NCBI GenBank assembly: GCA_029551395.1
Contig: JAKPFN010000034.1
Span: 1-64,000 of the forward strand
From: Armatimonadota bacterium
GTDB taxonomy: Bacteria > Armatimonadota > UBA5829 > DTLH01
DNA length: 64,000 nucleotides
Reading direction: 5' to 3'
The notes under the pieces were generated by a model. That model was not told the origin of the DNA, did not search any database, and worked only from the letters and a program-made list of their open reading frames with translations. This document shows positions 18,524 to 26,609 of this stretch, piece by piece; position 1 is the first letter of the stretch; each line of letters opens with the position of its first letter. The translations under genes and the position numbers were made by a program.

Positions 18524-18552
18524 TTGATTAGTTGGACAAATATTGCTAGAAT
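18524..18552 (+). promoter_or_regulatory. Sigma-70 promoter for the zinc-ribbon/RNase H operon
   Basis: TTGATT (18524-18529), 17-base spacer, TAGAAT (18547-18552); a small CGCC-TTCA-GGCG hairpin lies just before the SD. Confidence 0.5.
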
Positions 18553-18592
18553 TGCACTGCCGCCTTCAGGCGACTTGGAAGGAGCCTAAAAA

Positions 18593-19303
18593 TTGAATAC
18601 ACAGCTGAAGGCTCTCTATGAACTCCAGCAGATAGATGTCCAGCTTTCTGCTGCTCAGAGAGCAATCGCAGCACTGGACGACGGAACTAAGCTTCGCCAG
18701 CAGTTGGCGCTGGCCGAAAAACAGCTAACTGCACTTACTGAACAGCTTAAAAAAAGCCAGTCAGAACTTCAAGACAACGAACTCAACCTCAAGAGCCTCG
18801 AAACCAAAAAGAGTGACTTTGAAAAGAAACTATATGAAGGTAAAATAGTCAACCCCAAAGAGCTTTCGAGCATTGAGAAAGAGATCGAGGCTCTCGGCAA
18901 AACCAGAGCCAAGCTTGATGAACGCATTCTTGAACTCTACGATATCGTAGAGAAACAGCAGACAGATGCGGCAAAGATGGAAGCAGTGGCAACTCAGCTC
19001 AAGAAGCGGTTAACTGACCATTTAGCTCAATATCAATCAAAAACCAAAGACCTGCAGAAGCAAATCGAGACATTGACCGCATCAAGACAGGCTGCAATCG
19101 CAACAGTTACAGACCGCCAACTCCTTAGCAAGTATGAGACAATACGCGCTCGTTACAAAGATACCGGCCTTTCCAAAGTAGAAAATGGAAAATGCGGTGT
19201 TTGTCATGTTGGGCTTACATCTTACACTCAGCGGCTTCTAAAGGAAAACGAGCAATATCAGACTTGCGAAAGCTGCGGAAGAATCCTGTTCCTGGAAGAA
19301 TAA
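18593..19303 (+). CDS. Coiled-coil zinc-ribbon protein (DUF164/CT398-like)
   Basis: 236 residues. Residues 1-180 are a long antiparallel coiled coil rich in Leu/Glu/Lys. The C-terminus has a C4 zinc ribbon with CGVCHVGL and TCESCGRIL about 27 residues apart. This is the widely conserved zf-RING_7/DUF164 family, proposed to bind nucleic acids, often found next to RNase H or the GTP cyclohydrolase-like YqfO gene. TTG start has GGAAGGAG eight bases upstream. The RNase HI gene begins directly after its stop codon, so they form an operon. Confidence 0.88.
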   Translation: MNTQLKALYELQQIDVQLSAAQRAIAALDDGTKLRQQLALAEKQLTALTEQLKKSQSELQDNELNLKSLETKKSDFEKKLYEGKIVNPKELSSIEKEIEALGKTRAKLDERILELYDIVEKQQTDAAKMEAVATQLKKRLTDHLAQYQSKTKDLQKQIETLTASRQAAIATVTDRQLLSKYETIRARYKDTGLSKVENGKCGVCHVGLTSYTQRLLKENEQYQTCESCGRILFLEE

Positions 19304-19873
19304 ATGACAAGTTTTTCTATTGCCATTGATGGAGCATCAAAAGGCAACCCCGGTGCAGCAGGTATCGGGGTTGTTCTCTGTGACGATGCAGGGAATTTAA
19401 TACTTGAGATCAGCGAATATATCGGTGAGACCACAAATAACGTCGCAGAATACACTGCACTTATCAGGGGGCTTGAAGAAGCGCTTAAACTGGGTGCTGA
19501 ATCTATCAGAATATCCACTGACAGCGAACTGTTGGCAAGACAGATTGCCGGGATATACAAGGTTAAGTCGCCGCACCTGGTTGAGATCTATCAAAAAGCA
19601 AAATCGCTATTGTCCCAGTTCAAAGATGCAAAAATCAGGCACGTTCTTCGTGAGAATAATGCTCATGCTGATAAGCTGGCAAGCGAAGCAGCCCAAAAAG
19701 GCGCTAAAGCATCAAAGAAGCCTGCCAAGACCACAAAACCAAAACCAGGAGAAGAAATGGACATCCCCAGACAGACTCCACAGCCCCAACATAAAGCTTC
19801 AAAACCAACAGCTCGACCTGTTTCCCCGCCTAAGCAGCAGGATTCCCAAAGCCAACTCAATCTTGACATGTAA
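19304..19873 (+). CDS. Ribonuclease HI-family protein with basic tail
   Basis: 189 residues. The RNase H fold (1-130) has FSIAIDGASKGNPG (first catalytic Asp), NNVAEYTALIRGL (catalytic Glu), STDSELLARQ (Asp) and NNAHADKLA (last Asp). It cleaves the RNA strand of RNA-DNA hybrids. A Lys/Pro/Gln-rich, low-complexity tail (about 130-189) is an extension beyond the usual core and is probably disordered. It starts directly after the TAA of the zinc-ribbon gene. Confidence 0.92.
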   Translation: MTSFSIAIDGASKGNPGAAGIGVVLCDDAGNLILEISEYIGETTNNVAEYTALIRGLEEALKLGAESIRISTDSELLARQIAGIYKVKSPHLVEIYQKAKSLLSQFKDAKIRHVLRENNAHADKLASEAAQKGAKASKKPAKTTKPKPGEEMDIPRQTPQPQHKASKPTARPVSPPKQQDSQSQLNLDM

Positions 19874-19935
19874 ATGCGGAATGTGGAATGCGGAGTGCGG
19901 AATGAAGGGAAGTGACGAGGGATGAGTAATAATGA
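19872..19935. repeat. Dispersed GCGGAATG-rich intergenic repeat, copy 1
   Basis: Iterations of GCGGAATG/GCGGAGTG followed by AATGAAGGGAAGTGACGAG and GATGAGTAAT. A near-identical block occurs at 31665-31737 and a degenerate copy at 35430-35455. It begins at the stop codon of the RNase H gene. Confidence 0.7.
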
Positions 19936-20109
19936 TCGAAGTGCCTCACTCGTCGGTCTATCTTCCTGCTCACAACCTGTAAGAGTATTCTACATTTTGA
20001 AGCTATTTACTAAAACATATAAGGCTGTACTTTTAAGATAGCTTCGAGTTGAAATTCCTGCCGAAGTTAGTTTCATATACCTTTGATTTCGACGCTCAGA
20101 TTTGTTAAT

Positions 20110-20139
20110 TTGACTAGAATACAGGAAAAGTGGTAAAAT
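20110..20139 (+). promoter_or_regulatory. rnpB promoter
   Basis: TTGACT (20110-20115), 18-base spacer, TAAAAT (20134-20139). The predicted start near 20146 coincides with the first base of the P1 helix of RNase P RNA. Confidence 0.7.
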
Positions 20140-20144
20140 TTTGG

Positions 20145-20486
20145 AAAGTAAGCCAGATAATCGCTCCGGTAACGGAGAGGAAAGTCCGGGCTCCACAGGG
20201 CATGATGCTGGATAACGTCCAGCGGGCGAAAGCCTAGGGAAAGTGCCACAGAAAAGAAAACGGCCTCGGTCTTTTGACCGGGACCAGAGCTGAAACGGTG
20301 GTGTAAGAGACCACCGGCGGTGTGGTGACACACCGGCCTGGTAAACCCCATCAGGAGCAAGGCCGAATAGGAGAGGGTTGAAGCTGCCCGCCGACCTCTC
20401 GGGTAACGGCCGCTAGAGGGTCGGAGTAATCCGGCTCGTAAGAGAGATGATTATCCAAGACAGAACCCGGCTTATAGACTTGCTTG
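20145..20486 (+). ncRNA. rnpB: RNase P RNA, bacterial type A
   Basis: Catalytic RNA that removes tRNA 5' leaders. P1 is AAGTAAG (20146-20152) with CTTGCTT (20479-20485). The conserved cores are present: GAGGAAAGTCCGGGCTCC near the 5' end, GGGCGAAAGCCTAGGGAAAGTGCCACAGAAA in the middle, and ATCCAAGACAGAACCCGGCTTA near the 3' end. GGTAAACCCCATCAGGAGCAAG corresponds to the CR-II/III region. Length about 342 nt fits type A. Minus-strand reading frames across it are fortuitous. Confidence 0.97.
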
Positions 20487-20522
20487 AAAAAAAGGGGGGT
20501 TGCACTTGCGGCCGCCCTTTTT
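20486..20522 (+). terminator. rnpB terminator
   Basis: AAAAAGGGGGG pairs with CCGCCCTTTTT (one bulge) around a short loop, ending in a T run directly after the mature 3' end. Confidence 0.65.
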
Positions 20523-20556
20523 GCGCATTTATGGGCGATAATGAGACCGGAAACTA

Positions 20557-20585
20557 TTGCCTCAACCGTAGCGGACGGCTATAAT
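20557..20585 (+). promoter_or_regulatory. Sigma-70 promoter of the lipoprotein gene
   Basis: TTGCCT (20557-20562), 17-base spacer, perfect TATAAT (20580-20585), 66 bases before the GTG start. Confidence 0.6.
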
Positions 20586-20650
20586 GGTTGTGGCATAAAT
20601 CGGAAAACCGGTATGTCATGCTCGTCCGATAACCTCCAGGAGGTATCACA

Positions 20651-21310
20651 GTGAATAAAATTTTAGGATTAGCCAGTGTTGTCTTTCTGGCATGCATACT
20701 CATCGCCCTGGCCGTGGGATTGTCCGGGTGCGGAGGCGATGATGAGCAGACCGACGATGCATCATTGGCAGGAGTAACTGATCCATCTGCTGCAGACACA
20801 GGTACACCCTCACCTCAGGTTGCAAATCCAACTTACGGTGGAACACCTCCCACTAATACAGGCGGTACTACTCCAACAGGCGGAACCAGTACTCCTTCTG
20901 ACCCAGCTTCAGGCATTGCTTTTGAAGAAGTTCAGTTGAAATCACCAGTAAAGACAATCACTATCAAGAAAGGCAATACAATACTTGAGTTCAAACGGTT
21001 CAAGTATGAGGACTGGGAAGGCAAAGTTCAGCTTTGCGAAATGCCTGCTGATGAAACAAAAGTAAAGCGAAAGAAAGAGGCTTGGCTTGCAACATTCGAT
21101 ATCTACAGGGTAGAAGTCGAAGACAAGAAGAAGGAAGCTAAGAAGGATGTGGATACTCTAAGTGATTTCCCATTCGTATCTCCTCGGCCATCAAAGCAGT
21201 CTCAGGAAAACCAGCCTGGTCAATCAGGAAATCAAAATCAATTGCCAACCGGACAGATACCTGGAGCAGTCCCGCCAGGAAATCCCGGACAAAGACCACC
21301 TGGTTGGTAG
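20651..21310 (+). CDS. Putative lipoprotein, Thr/Pro/Gly-rich
   Basis: 219 residues, no family recognised. Lipoprotein signal peptide: MNKILGLASVVFLACILIALAVG followed by LSGC, a good lipobox with Cys at about 27. Then a Gly/Thr/Pro-rich linker (about 28-95), a folded segment of about 70 residues (VKTITIKKGNTILEFKRFKYEDWEGKVQ...) and a Gln/Pro/Gly-rich tail. GTG start with AGGAGG eight to ten bases upstream. It has its own promoter and terminator, so it is monocistronic. Confidence 0.75.
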   Translation: MNKILGLASVVFLACILIALAVGLSGCGGDDEQTDDASLAGVTDPSAADTGTPSPQVANPTYGGTPPTNTGGTTPTGGTSTPSDPASGIAFEEVQLKSPVKTITIKKGNTILEFKRFKYEDWEGKVQLCEMPADETKVKRKKEAWLATFDIYRVEVEDKKKEAKKDVDTLSDFPFVSPRPSKQSQENQPGQSGNQNQLPTGQIPGAVPPGNPGQRPPGW

Positions 21311-21345
21311 GTTTCCACCATAATAAATATTTGCAGTGACATCTT

Positions 21346-21380
21346 AAAAGCCCGGATAGCCAGTTCTTATCCGGGCTTTT
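21346..21380. terminator. Bidirectional terminator between lipoprotein and Wzz-like genes
   Basis: AAAAGCCCGGATA and TATCCGGGCTTTT form a perfect 13-base inverted repeat around an 9-base loop, with a T run on both strands, between two convergent genes. Confidence 0.9.
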
Positions 21381-21418
21381 ATTTTGGCAGACTATATAAC
21401 CATAGAGAAAGATCTGGA

Positions 21419-22837
21419 TTATACTGTGCGGCGTTTTGTCGGATGTTTAGATTCAAGCAGAATAGCAACCAGGCTGCCAAATATGAATCCCAGTAACAGG
21501 CCGGCGGCTATTGTCAGCTTGGCTCTTGGCTTAATGTGCCGTTTTTCAGGCGTAGCCCAGTCTAAAACGGTAAATCCGTTCGGTTCTCTAGCTTCAGCAA
21601 CTTTTGCCAGGCTTAGTTCAGTAAGAAGCGAAGTGTAGACTATCTCCAAAGCTTTTACATCACGCATTAATCTGACATACTGCATTTGGTCTTTGGCGAC
21701 ATCAGCGATATCGCGCTCCATGCGGGTCATTATACCGTTAAGAGCATCAATACGTGCCTGGACACCGCTCTTTTTGATCTCCATCACGGCCAAATCCTGC
21801 ACCAGAGCTTGCCGAACAGGATTTATTTGCAGAGTCTCGCTTGCTGTTACTTTTTCTACTTCCTGGCGGATTCTTTCCTGGATTTTGGCGATTTCTTCAG
21901 ATGCAGCAACTACATCTGGATGGATATCAGAACGGTCTTCAAGCAATGCCGCTCTTTTAACCTCTGATTCGGCAAGTTGAGCTTTGAGCTGGGTTACTAT
22001 GGGGTTCTCATGGACAACCGTTGACGCTGTCTGAATAAGCTCCTGATCATCTATGATTCCCTTGGCTTCATCGATGCTTCTATCAGTTTCCTCCAGCTCT
22101 GTCTCGGCTTCAATCTGTTTCGTGCGGACAGTTACAACCTGCTCTACTTGTTGAACGGCAGTCTCAGGCGGAGGCACAACCGGATGGGTTTCTTTGAACT
22201 TACGCAGCTTTTCTTCCGCCTCTGAGAGATCAGATTTGGTCTTGGCAACCTCACCTTCAAGGAAGACCTTGTTTCGGTGACCTGTGCTAAGCGAATGCCG
22301 ACGGTTGAAGTCCTGCAGACGCTTGATGTATGTGTTGGTAATCTCTGATGCAAGGAGCGCGGTCCGCTTCCCTGTCCCCTGGCTGCCCGCACGTTCATCA
22401 AGCCAGTCGAGCTTACCTTTCTCTGCCCAATCGGTTGAAGCAAAACAGCAGATTTCCATTCCGCCATCTTTGCTCATAACTACATGTATGTCTTTTTGCA
22501 GCTTTTCCGGCTCTATACCGGCCTTGGATAGCTGAAGGTCATCACATACCTGTTTGCTGATAGTCCGGCTTCTGAGTATCTCAGCGTACATACCAGGACC
22601 GTTGCCTGATCCCATACCTAAGTCACTCATCCCAGAAACTCCTGCAAGACGCGACAGCAGACCAGATGCCGCCTGCTCTGTCCGAGGAAAGATGAGGACT
22701 GCTCTGCCTCTGTAGGTCTGCGGGATAAACCGCAACGCAATCGCGACGACCAACGCGGCGATAACTGATAACAAAACAACCAGTCTTAGCCGTTTCATAA
22801 CTAATTGAGTATAGTATGTAATGTCAAAATCATCCAT
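21419..22837 (-). CDS. Wzz/GumC-like polysaccharide chain-length protein
   Basis: 472 residues. N-terminal TM helix (about 16-35) with the Wzz-type start (DDFDITYYTQLVMKRLR..), a long periplasmic coiled coil (about 190-400) and a C-terminal TM (about 440-460) preceded by LDWATPEKRHIKPRAKL, the Pro/Gly segment typical of GNVR/Wzz proteins. It lacks the cytoplasmic BY-kinase domain found in fused homologues. It regulates length and export of exopolysaccharide. It lies 31 bases after the SLBB export gene on the same strand, forming a two-gene export operon. Confidence 0.88.
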   Translation of the reverse strand: MDDFDITYYTQLVMKRLRLVVLLSVIAALVVAIALRFIPQTYRGRAVLIFPRTEQAASGLLSRLAGVSGMSDLGMGSGNGPGMYAEILRSRTISKQVCDDLQLSKAGIEPEKLQKDIHVVMSKDGGMEICCFASTDWAEKGKLDWLDERAGSQGTGKRTALLASEITNTYIKRLQDFNRRHSLSTGHRNKVFLEGEVAKTKSDLSEAEEKLRKFKETHPVVPPPETAVQQVEQVVTVRTKQIEAETELEETDRSIDEAKGIIDDQELIQTASTVVHENPIVTQLKAQLAESEVKRAALLEDRSDIHPDVVAASEEIAKIQERIRQEVEKVTASETLQINPVRQALVQDLAVMEIKKSGVQARIDALNGIMTRMERDIADVAKDQMQYVRLMRDVKALEIVYTSLLTELSLAKVAEAREPNGFTVLDWATPEKRHIKPRAKLTIAAGLLLGFIFGSLVAILLESKHPTKRRTV

Positions 22838-22868
22838 ATCTGTTAGTTTACTAATTAAATGAATAACA

Positions 22869-24503
22869 CTAGAAAAGTGTCAGCAAGCGGACTGTGGAAA
22901 TGATCTGAGAGATATCGCGCCAGTCCGTTATAATGCCCTCAGGCACGTAAACAACGTCTCCCGGCTCCAGTACCGGGTTATCCTTGTCTTGATTCGTGAT
23001 GCCTTTTTCGTTCAGGCTTACTTTTATGACTTCAGGTTTGTCAGGGTCTCCTCTAACGATAAGTGCAGAAGATTTAGCTCTGCTGCTTGGGCCTCCTGCG
23101 CTTGCCAGATAATCGAGCAGACGCCTTTCCGGTTCATAAGAGATACTACCTGGCCTATGGACCTGCCCGAGAACATAGACTTTATCGAGCAATGCGGGAA
23201 GTATAATCGTATCCCCATTCTCAAGAACTACATCAGCAGATTTATCTTGATAAGTAACTAGACGGTCAAGATCAAGAGGGATTATTTCAATCTTATTGTT
23301 CTTTCGTCTTTCGATTTTAGCGCGTTTAAGGTCAGCCTGCGGCGTAGTACCTCCAGTTCTGGCAATTACATCTCCGGCAGTTTCACCTTTCGCTAACCGG
23401 TAGATTCCAGATTTATTCAGCACTGCACCAGCGGTTCTCTGGTAGACATTTTCGCCTTTGAACTCGCCAACAAGCCGAATGATCGGCTGATATTCTATAA
23501 CAGATGGAACAATCAGGTTATCTCCGGGTTGCAGCACAGGATTCTCTCCTGATGACAGGTCTACATGCAACGCGGTGACCTGGTCTGATGTGCCTCTACG
23601 TTCGATGACGGCCTTTGAAAGCGCAGCGGTGGGCAAAAGACCTTCAGAAAGATTCAACAGGCTTTTTACGGTAAATGAAGTTGATTCATCGATTGGAGGA
23701 GGCACCATTTCATAATGCCCAGGACGGCAGACTTCACCTGTGACAGTTACCCAGTCCACAACAGCAGGAACGTGGATTTCGTCTCCAGCTGCCAGGGTGA
23801 TATTATCCTGAAGCTCACCGCAGTTGATTATGCTGAAAAGGTCGATAGTCTGCGAGTTGCCGTTTCTGGTGAGTCTGATCCGTCTTGTAGAGCCTGTAGG
23901 CAGGATATCAGCCCTCAACAGTGCTTCCAGTACTGTAGCTGATGATGTCAGAGCTTGAGGACCGGGATTGGCTACCTGTCCGCTGACCCAGACTCGTATC
24001 ATTCCAAGCGATGCGACACTTATATGAACGGTGAAGTGCTTGAAATATGCTGAGAGCTTCTCTGTTACGACTTGTTCAAGCTCGTTTACGGTCTTTCCTG
24101 CAGCCTCTACAGGCCCGATCAACGGCAGGTTCACCCGTCCATCAGGTGTTACTTCGTAATTATTCGTGCTGACTCCGTCTCCAGAGGCAGGATCTGCAGT
24201 TGATTGAACACCGTAACGGAGATCCACTCTTCCTTTGACATCAATAGTGAGCAAATCGCCAACACCGATTTGGTAATCCGGAGACAGCCGAATGGAAGCC
24301 CGCATCGAGTCGTCTGAACTGGCAGAAGGAAGCCTGACAGATGAACGGACACCATCACCTCGACCAATGGCAGTTTGATTAGCATCATCTGATGACAGCA
24401 CAGAATATGCAGAAGTAGATCTCTGTGAGGAGGCTGGAGGCGGTATGGTGATAATAGCAAGAAGAAGCAGAAAAACTGACGCAGTACGCAAGCTCGCATC
24501 CAC
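22869..24503 (-). CDS. Polysaccharide export protein (poly-SLBB, Wza-like)
   Basis: About 545 residues. A signal peptide (ASVFLLLLAIITIPPPASSQ) is followed by a Poly_export domain (PDYQIGVGDLLTIDVKGRVDL ... DGRVNLPLIGPVEAAGKT) and several SLBB repeats, each with the V.V.GQV..PG or VTGEVCRPGHYE pattern and EPGD/AGDE turns (ending LEPGDVVYVPEG). It would form the outer export channel partnered with the Wzz-like protein. Start is uncertain: GTG 24503 gives a neat signal peptide and GTG 24527 adds eight residues with Lys-Lys; readings further upstream pass into the promoter. Confidence 0.9.
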   Translation of the reverse strand: MDASLRTASVFLLLLAIITIPPPASSQRSTSAYSVLSSDDANQTAIGRGDGVRSSVRLPSASSDDSMRASIRLSPDYQIGVGDLLTIDVKGRVDLRYGVQSTADPASGDGVSTNNYEVTPDGRVNLPLIGPVEAAGKTVNELEQVVTEKLSAYFKHFTVHISVASLGMIRVWVSGQVANPGPQALTSSATVLEALLRADILPTGSTRRIRLTRNGNSQTIDLFSIINCGELQDNITLAAGDEIHVPAVVDWVTVTGEVCRPGHYEMVPPPIDESTSFTVKSLLNLSEGLLPTAALSKAVIERRGTSDQVTALHVDLSSGENPVLQPGDNLIVPSVIEYQPIIRLVGEFKGENVYQRTAGAVLNKSGIYRLAKGETAGDVIARTGGTTPQADLKRAKIERRKNNKIEIIPLDLDRLVTYQDKSADVVLENGDTIILPALLDKVYVLGQVHRPGSISYEPERRLLDYLASAGGPSSRAKSSALIVRGDPDKPEVIKVSLNEKGITNQDKDNPVLEPGDVVYVPEGIITDWRDISQIISTVRLLTLF

Positions 24504-24526
24504 CCCTAAGTTTTTTTTGGTATACA

Positions 24527-24545
24527 CTTGACATTTATAGTCAAG
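24527..24545. promoter_or_regulatory. CTTGAC/GTCAAG inverted repeat in the export-operon leader
   Basis: CTTGAC (24527-24532), 7-base spacer, GTCAAG (24540-24545): a perfect 6-base dyad just downstream of the minus-strand start site. Its half-sites match the -35 boxes of the divergent promoters nearby. It could be an operator or a fortuitous copy. Confidence 0.4.
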
Positions 24546-24557
24546 CACAGTGTTCAC

Positions 24558-24621
24558 AGTATAACAGACGGCCCTGTTATGGTCAAGCAAACTTGACGCT
24601 AAGCGGCCCTGATGCTATACT
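24558..24621. promoter_or_regulatory. Back-to-back divergent promoters for the export operon and accB
   Basis: Minus strand: -35 TTGACC (24581-24586), 17-base spacer, -10 TATACT (24558-24563). Plus strand: -35 TTGACG (24593-24598), 17-base spacer, -10 TATACT (24616-24621). The two -35 boxes form the palindrome GTCAAG-CAAA-CTTGAC (24582-24597), so only one polymerase should be able to bind at a time. Confidence 0.65.
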
Positions 24622-24721
24622 TTGGCTGACTGAAGCATAGCTGATCAGGGTGTAATATGAGCATCCTGCGTTTAGCTGCATCTATCTTTTTCTACATCAT
24701 GTAGTGGATCAGGAGACGACT

Positions 24722-25231
24722 TTGCCGGAAGACCTTGACCTCCAGGAAGTAAAAGAACTCGTCAGGCTGGTTGAGAAGCATAACCTTGCTGAACTGACAG
24801 TTGAAGAAAACGGAGTAACCATAACCGTAAAAGGTGCGGTTCAAGCGCCTACACAGGTAATACATCAGACCTCTATTCCTGTTTCGTCAGTGACAGACTT
24901 AACCACATCGCCGGTTCAGGCACCTGCAGAAGCTCTGATGCCACCAACTCAGCCTGCACAACCTGAACCAGATAACCTGGTAAAGATAGAGTCGCCTATG
25001 GTAGGTGTGTTTTATCGTGCTTCGTCCCCGGATGCCCCTGCATTTGTGGAAGTCGGTGATGAGATAGAGGTTGGACAGACTATAGGGCTTATCGAGGCTA
25101 TGAAGGTATTCAGCGAGATCCCATCAGAAGTAGCAGGTAAAGTCGTGGAAATACCAGCCGAGAACGGTAAGTTAGTGCAGCAAGGTCAGGTGCTTGTTGT
25201 GGTCCAAAAATTAGAGCCAGAGGTAGTTTAA
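24722..25231 (+). CDS. accB: Biotin carboxyl carrier protein of acetyl-CoA carboxylase
   Basis: About 170 residues. N-terminal helix (DLDLQEVKELVRLVEKHNLAELTVEENG), Pro/Ala/Gln-rich flexible linker, and a C-terminal biotinyl domain with IESPMVGVFYRASSPDAPAFVEVGD and the biotin-attachment EAMKVFSEI (the Lys is biotinylated). It carries carboxy-biotin for malonyl-CoA synthesis. TTG 24722 is preferred because AGGAG lies about seven bases upstream; an in-frame GTG at 24704 has no SD. Unusually, accC does not follow: homoserine dehydrogenase does, seven bases later. Confidence 0.93.
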   Translation: MPEDLDLQEVKELVRLVEKHNLAELTVEENGVTITVKGAVQAPTQVIHQTSIPVSSVTDLTTSPVQAPAEALMPPTQPAQPEPDNLVKIESPMVGVFYRASSPDAPAFVEVGDEIEVGQTIGLIEAMKVFSEIPSEVAGKVVEIPAENGKLVQQGQVLVVVQKLEPEVV

Positions 25232-25238
25232 GGATAAA

Positions 25239-26528
25239 GTGAAACCAGTCATAAATGTAGGGATAATCGGATTTGGCGTAGTTGGATGCGGTGTATATGA
25301 TATTTTCCAGCGTAATGCGCGAGCTATCGAGTTAAGAGTTGGTTCAAAACTTGTAGTCAAGCGAGTTGCTGATACAGACCCGGACAGACCTCGGCCTATA
25401 GAGTTCGACAGAAGTATCCTCACCACTAATCCTGAAGAAATCATAAATGATCCCGAGATTGATATTGTTGCTGAGTTGATAGGCGGCGTTGATCCCGCTC
25501 AGGACTATATAATGGCTGCCATCAGGAATGGGAAGCACGTAGTTACGGCTAACAAAGAGCTTCTGGCGAAATCCGGGCACTCTCTTTTGGTTGAAGCTGG
25601 AGAACGAAAGCAGGATTTCTACTTTGAAACGAGTGTCGGCGGTGGTATCCCGATTATCAACCCGATGAAGACCTCTCTTGCCGGAAACCACATCAGAGAG
25701 ATCAAGGGAATAGTCAACGGAACTACAAATTACATCCTTACACGCATGGCTGAAGAGGAAAAGGACTTCGAAGAGGTTCTGACCGAGGCTCAGGCTCTTG
25801 GTTATGCTGAACGAGACCCTACTAACGATGTTGACGGGCATGATGCGGCTTATAAGATTGCGATTCTGGCATCGATTGGCTTCATGAGCCGTGTGGATGT
25901 TAGCGAGGTTTACCGCGAAGGCATCAGAAATATCACCCAAAAAGATATTGCATACGCGAAAGAGCTTGGGTACAAGATAAAACTGCTTGCTATTGCTAAA
26001 GAGATCGATGGACAGATGCAGGTGCGCGTCCATCCGGCAATGATCCCAGTAAACCATCCGCTTGCAAGCGTTTCCCATGTGTATAACGCTATTTATATCA
26101 ATGCTGACCCTGTGGGGAACCTTATGTTCTACGGACGCGGCGCAGGTGCAGAGGCTGCTGGCAGCGCTGTGGTTGGTGATATCATCGATGTAGCCCGGAA
26201 TATCAATACAGGCTCTACCGGACGTATTTCCTGCACTTGCTTTGAGGAAAAAGTGCTCCAGAGCATGGATGAAGTGCAGTGTAAGCATTATATCAGGATG
26301 AAAACTACGGACAAGCCTGGTGTTCTCTCTGCCATTTCTACTGTTTTTGGGGCTAATAATGTGAGTATCACTGCTGTTCTAGCCAAGAGCACTGGAGAAC
26401 CGGGATCTGCGGAGAGTATCTGGGTTACGCATACAGCGCCAGAACCGAGTGTAAGGCTATCATTGGAAGCCATAAGCGCACTTCCGGTTGTTACAGAGGT
26501 ATCCAACTGGATCAGAGTCGAAGAATAG
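25239..26528 (+). CDS. hom: Homoserine dehydrogenase
   Basis: 429 residues. NAD(P)-binding fold with GIIGFGVVGCGVYDIF, the cofactor loop DPDRPRP, then VVTANKELLAK, the catalytic-domain signature KGIVNGTTNYIL and DVDGHDAAYKIAILASI. It ends in an ACT domain (MKTTDKPGVLSAISTVFGANNVSI), which usually gives threonine feedback control. It reduces aspartate semialdehyde to homoserine. GTG start with AAGGAT upstream, seven bases after accB, so the two are probably co-transcribed. Confidence 0.96.
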   Translation: MKPVINVGIIGFGVVGCGVYDIFQRNARAIELRVGSKLVVKRVADTDPDRPRPIEFDRSILTTNPEEIINDPEIDIVAELIGGVDPAQDYIMAAIRNGKHVVTANKELLAKSGHSLLVEAGERKQDFYFETSVGGGIPIINPMKTSLAGNHIREIKGIVNGTTNYILTRMAEEEKDFEEVLTEAQALGYAERDPTNDVDGHDAAYKIAILASIGFMSRVDVSEVYREGIRNITQKDIAYAKELGYKIKLLAIAKEIDGQMQVRVHPAMIPVNHPLASVSHVYNAIYINADPVGNLMFYGRGAGAEAAGSAVVGDIIDVARNINTGSTGRISCTCFEEKVLQSMDEVQCKHYIRMKTTDKPGVLSAISTVFGANNVSITAVLAKSTGEPGSAESIWVTHTAPEPSVRLSLEAISALPVVTEVSNWIRVEE

Positions 26529-26609
26529 CCAGCGTTGGTGCCTTGTCTTGCCTCATATGACTGGATTTCCAACCATTACTGAATTAATATCTATGGAGTT
26601 TTGACTGCA

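Noticed and set aside
19990-20360. Minus-strand frames across the RNase P region
   Set aside because: The plus strand is rnpB with its own promoter and terminator; the frames carry no motif.
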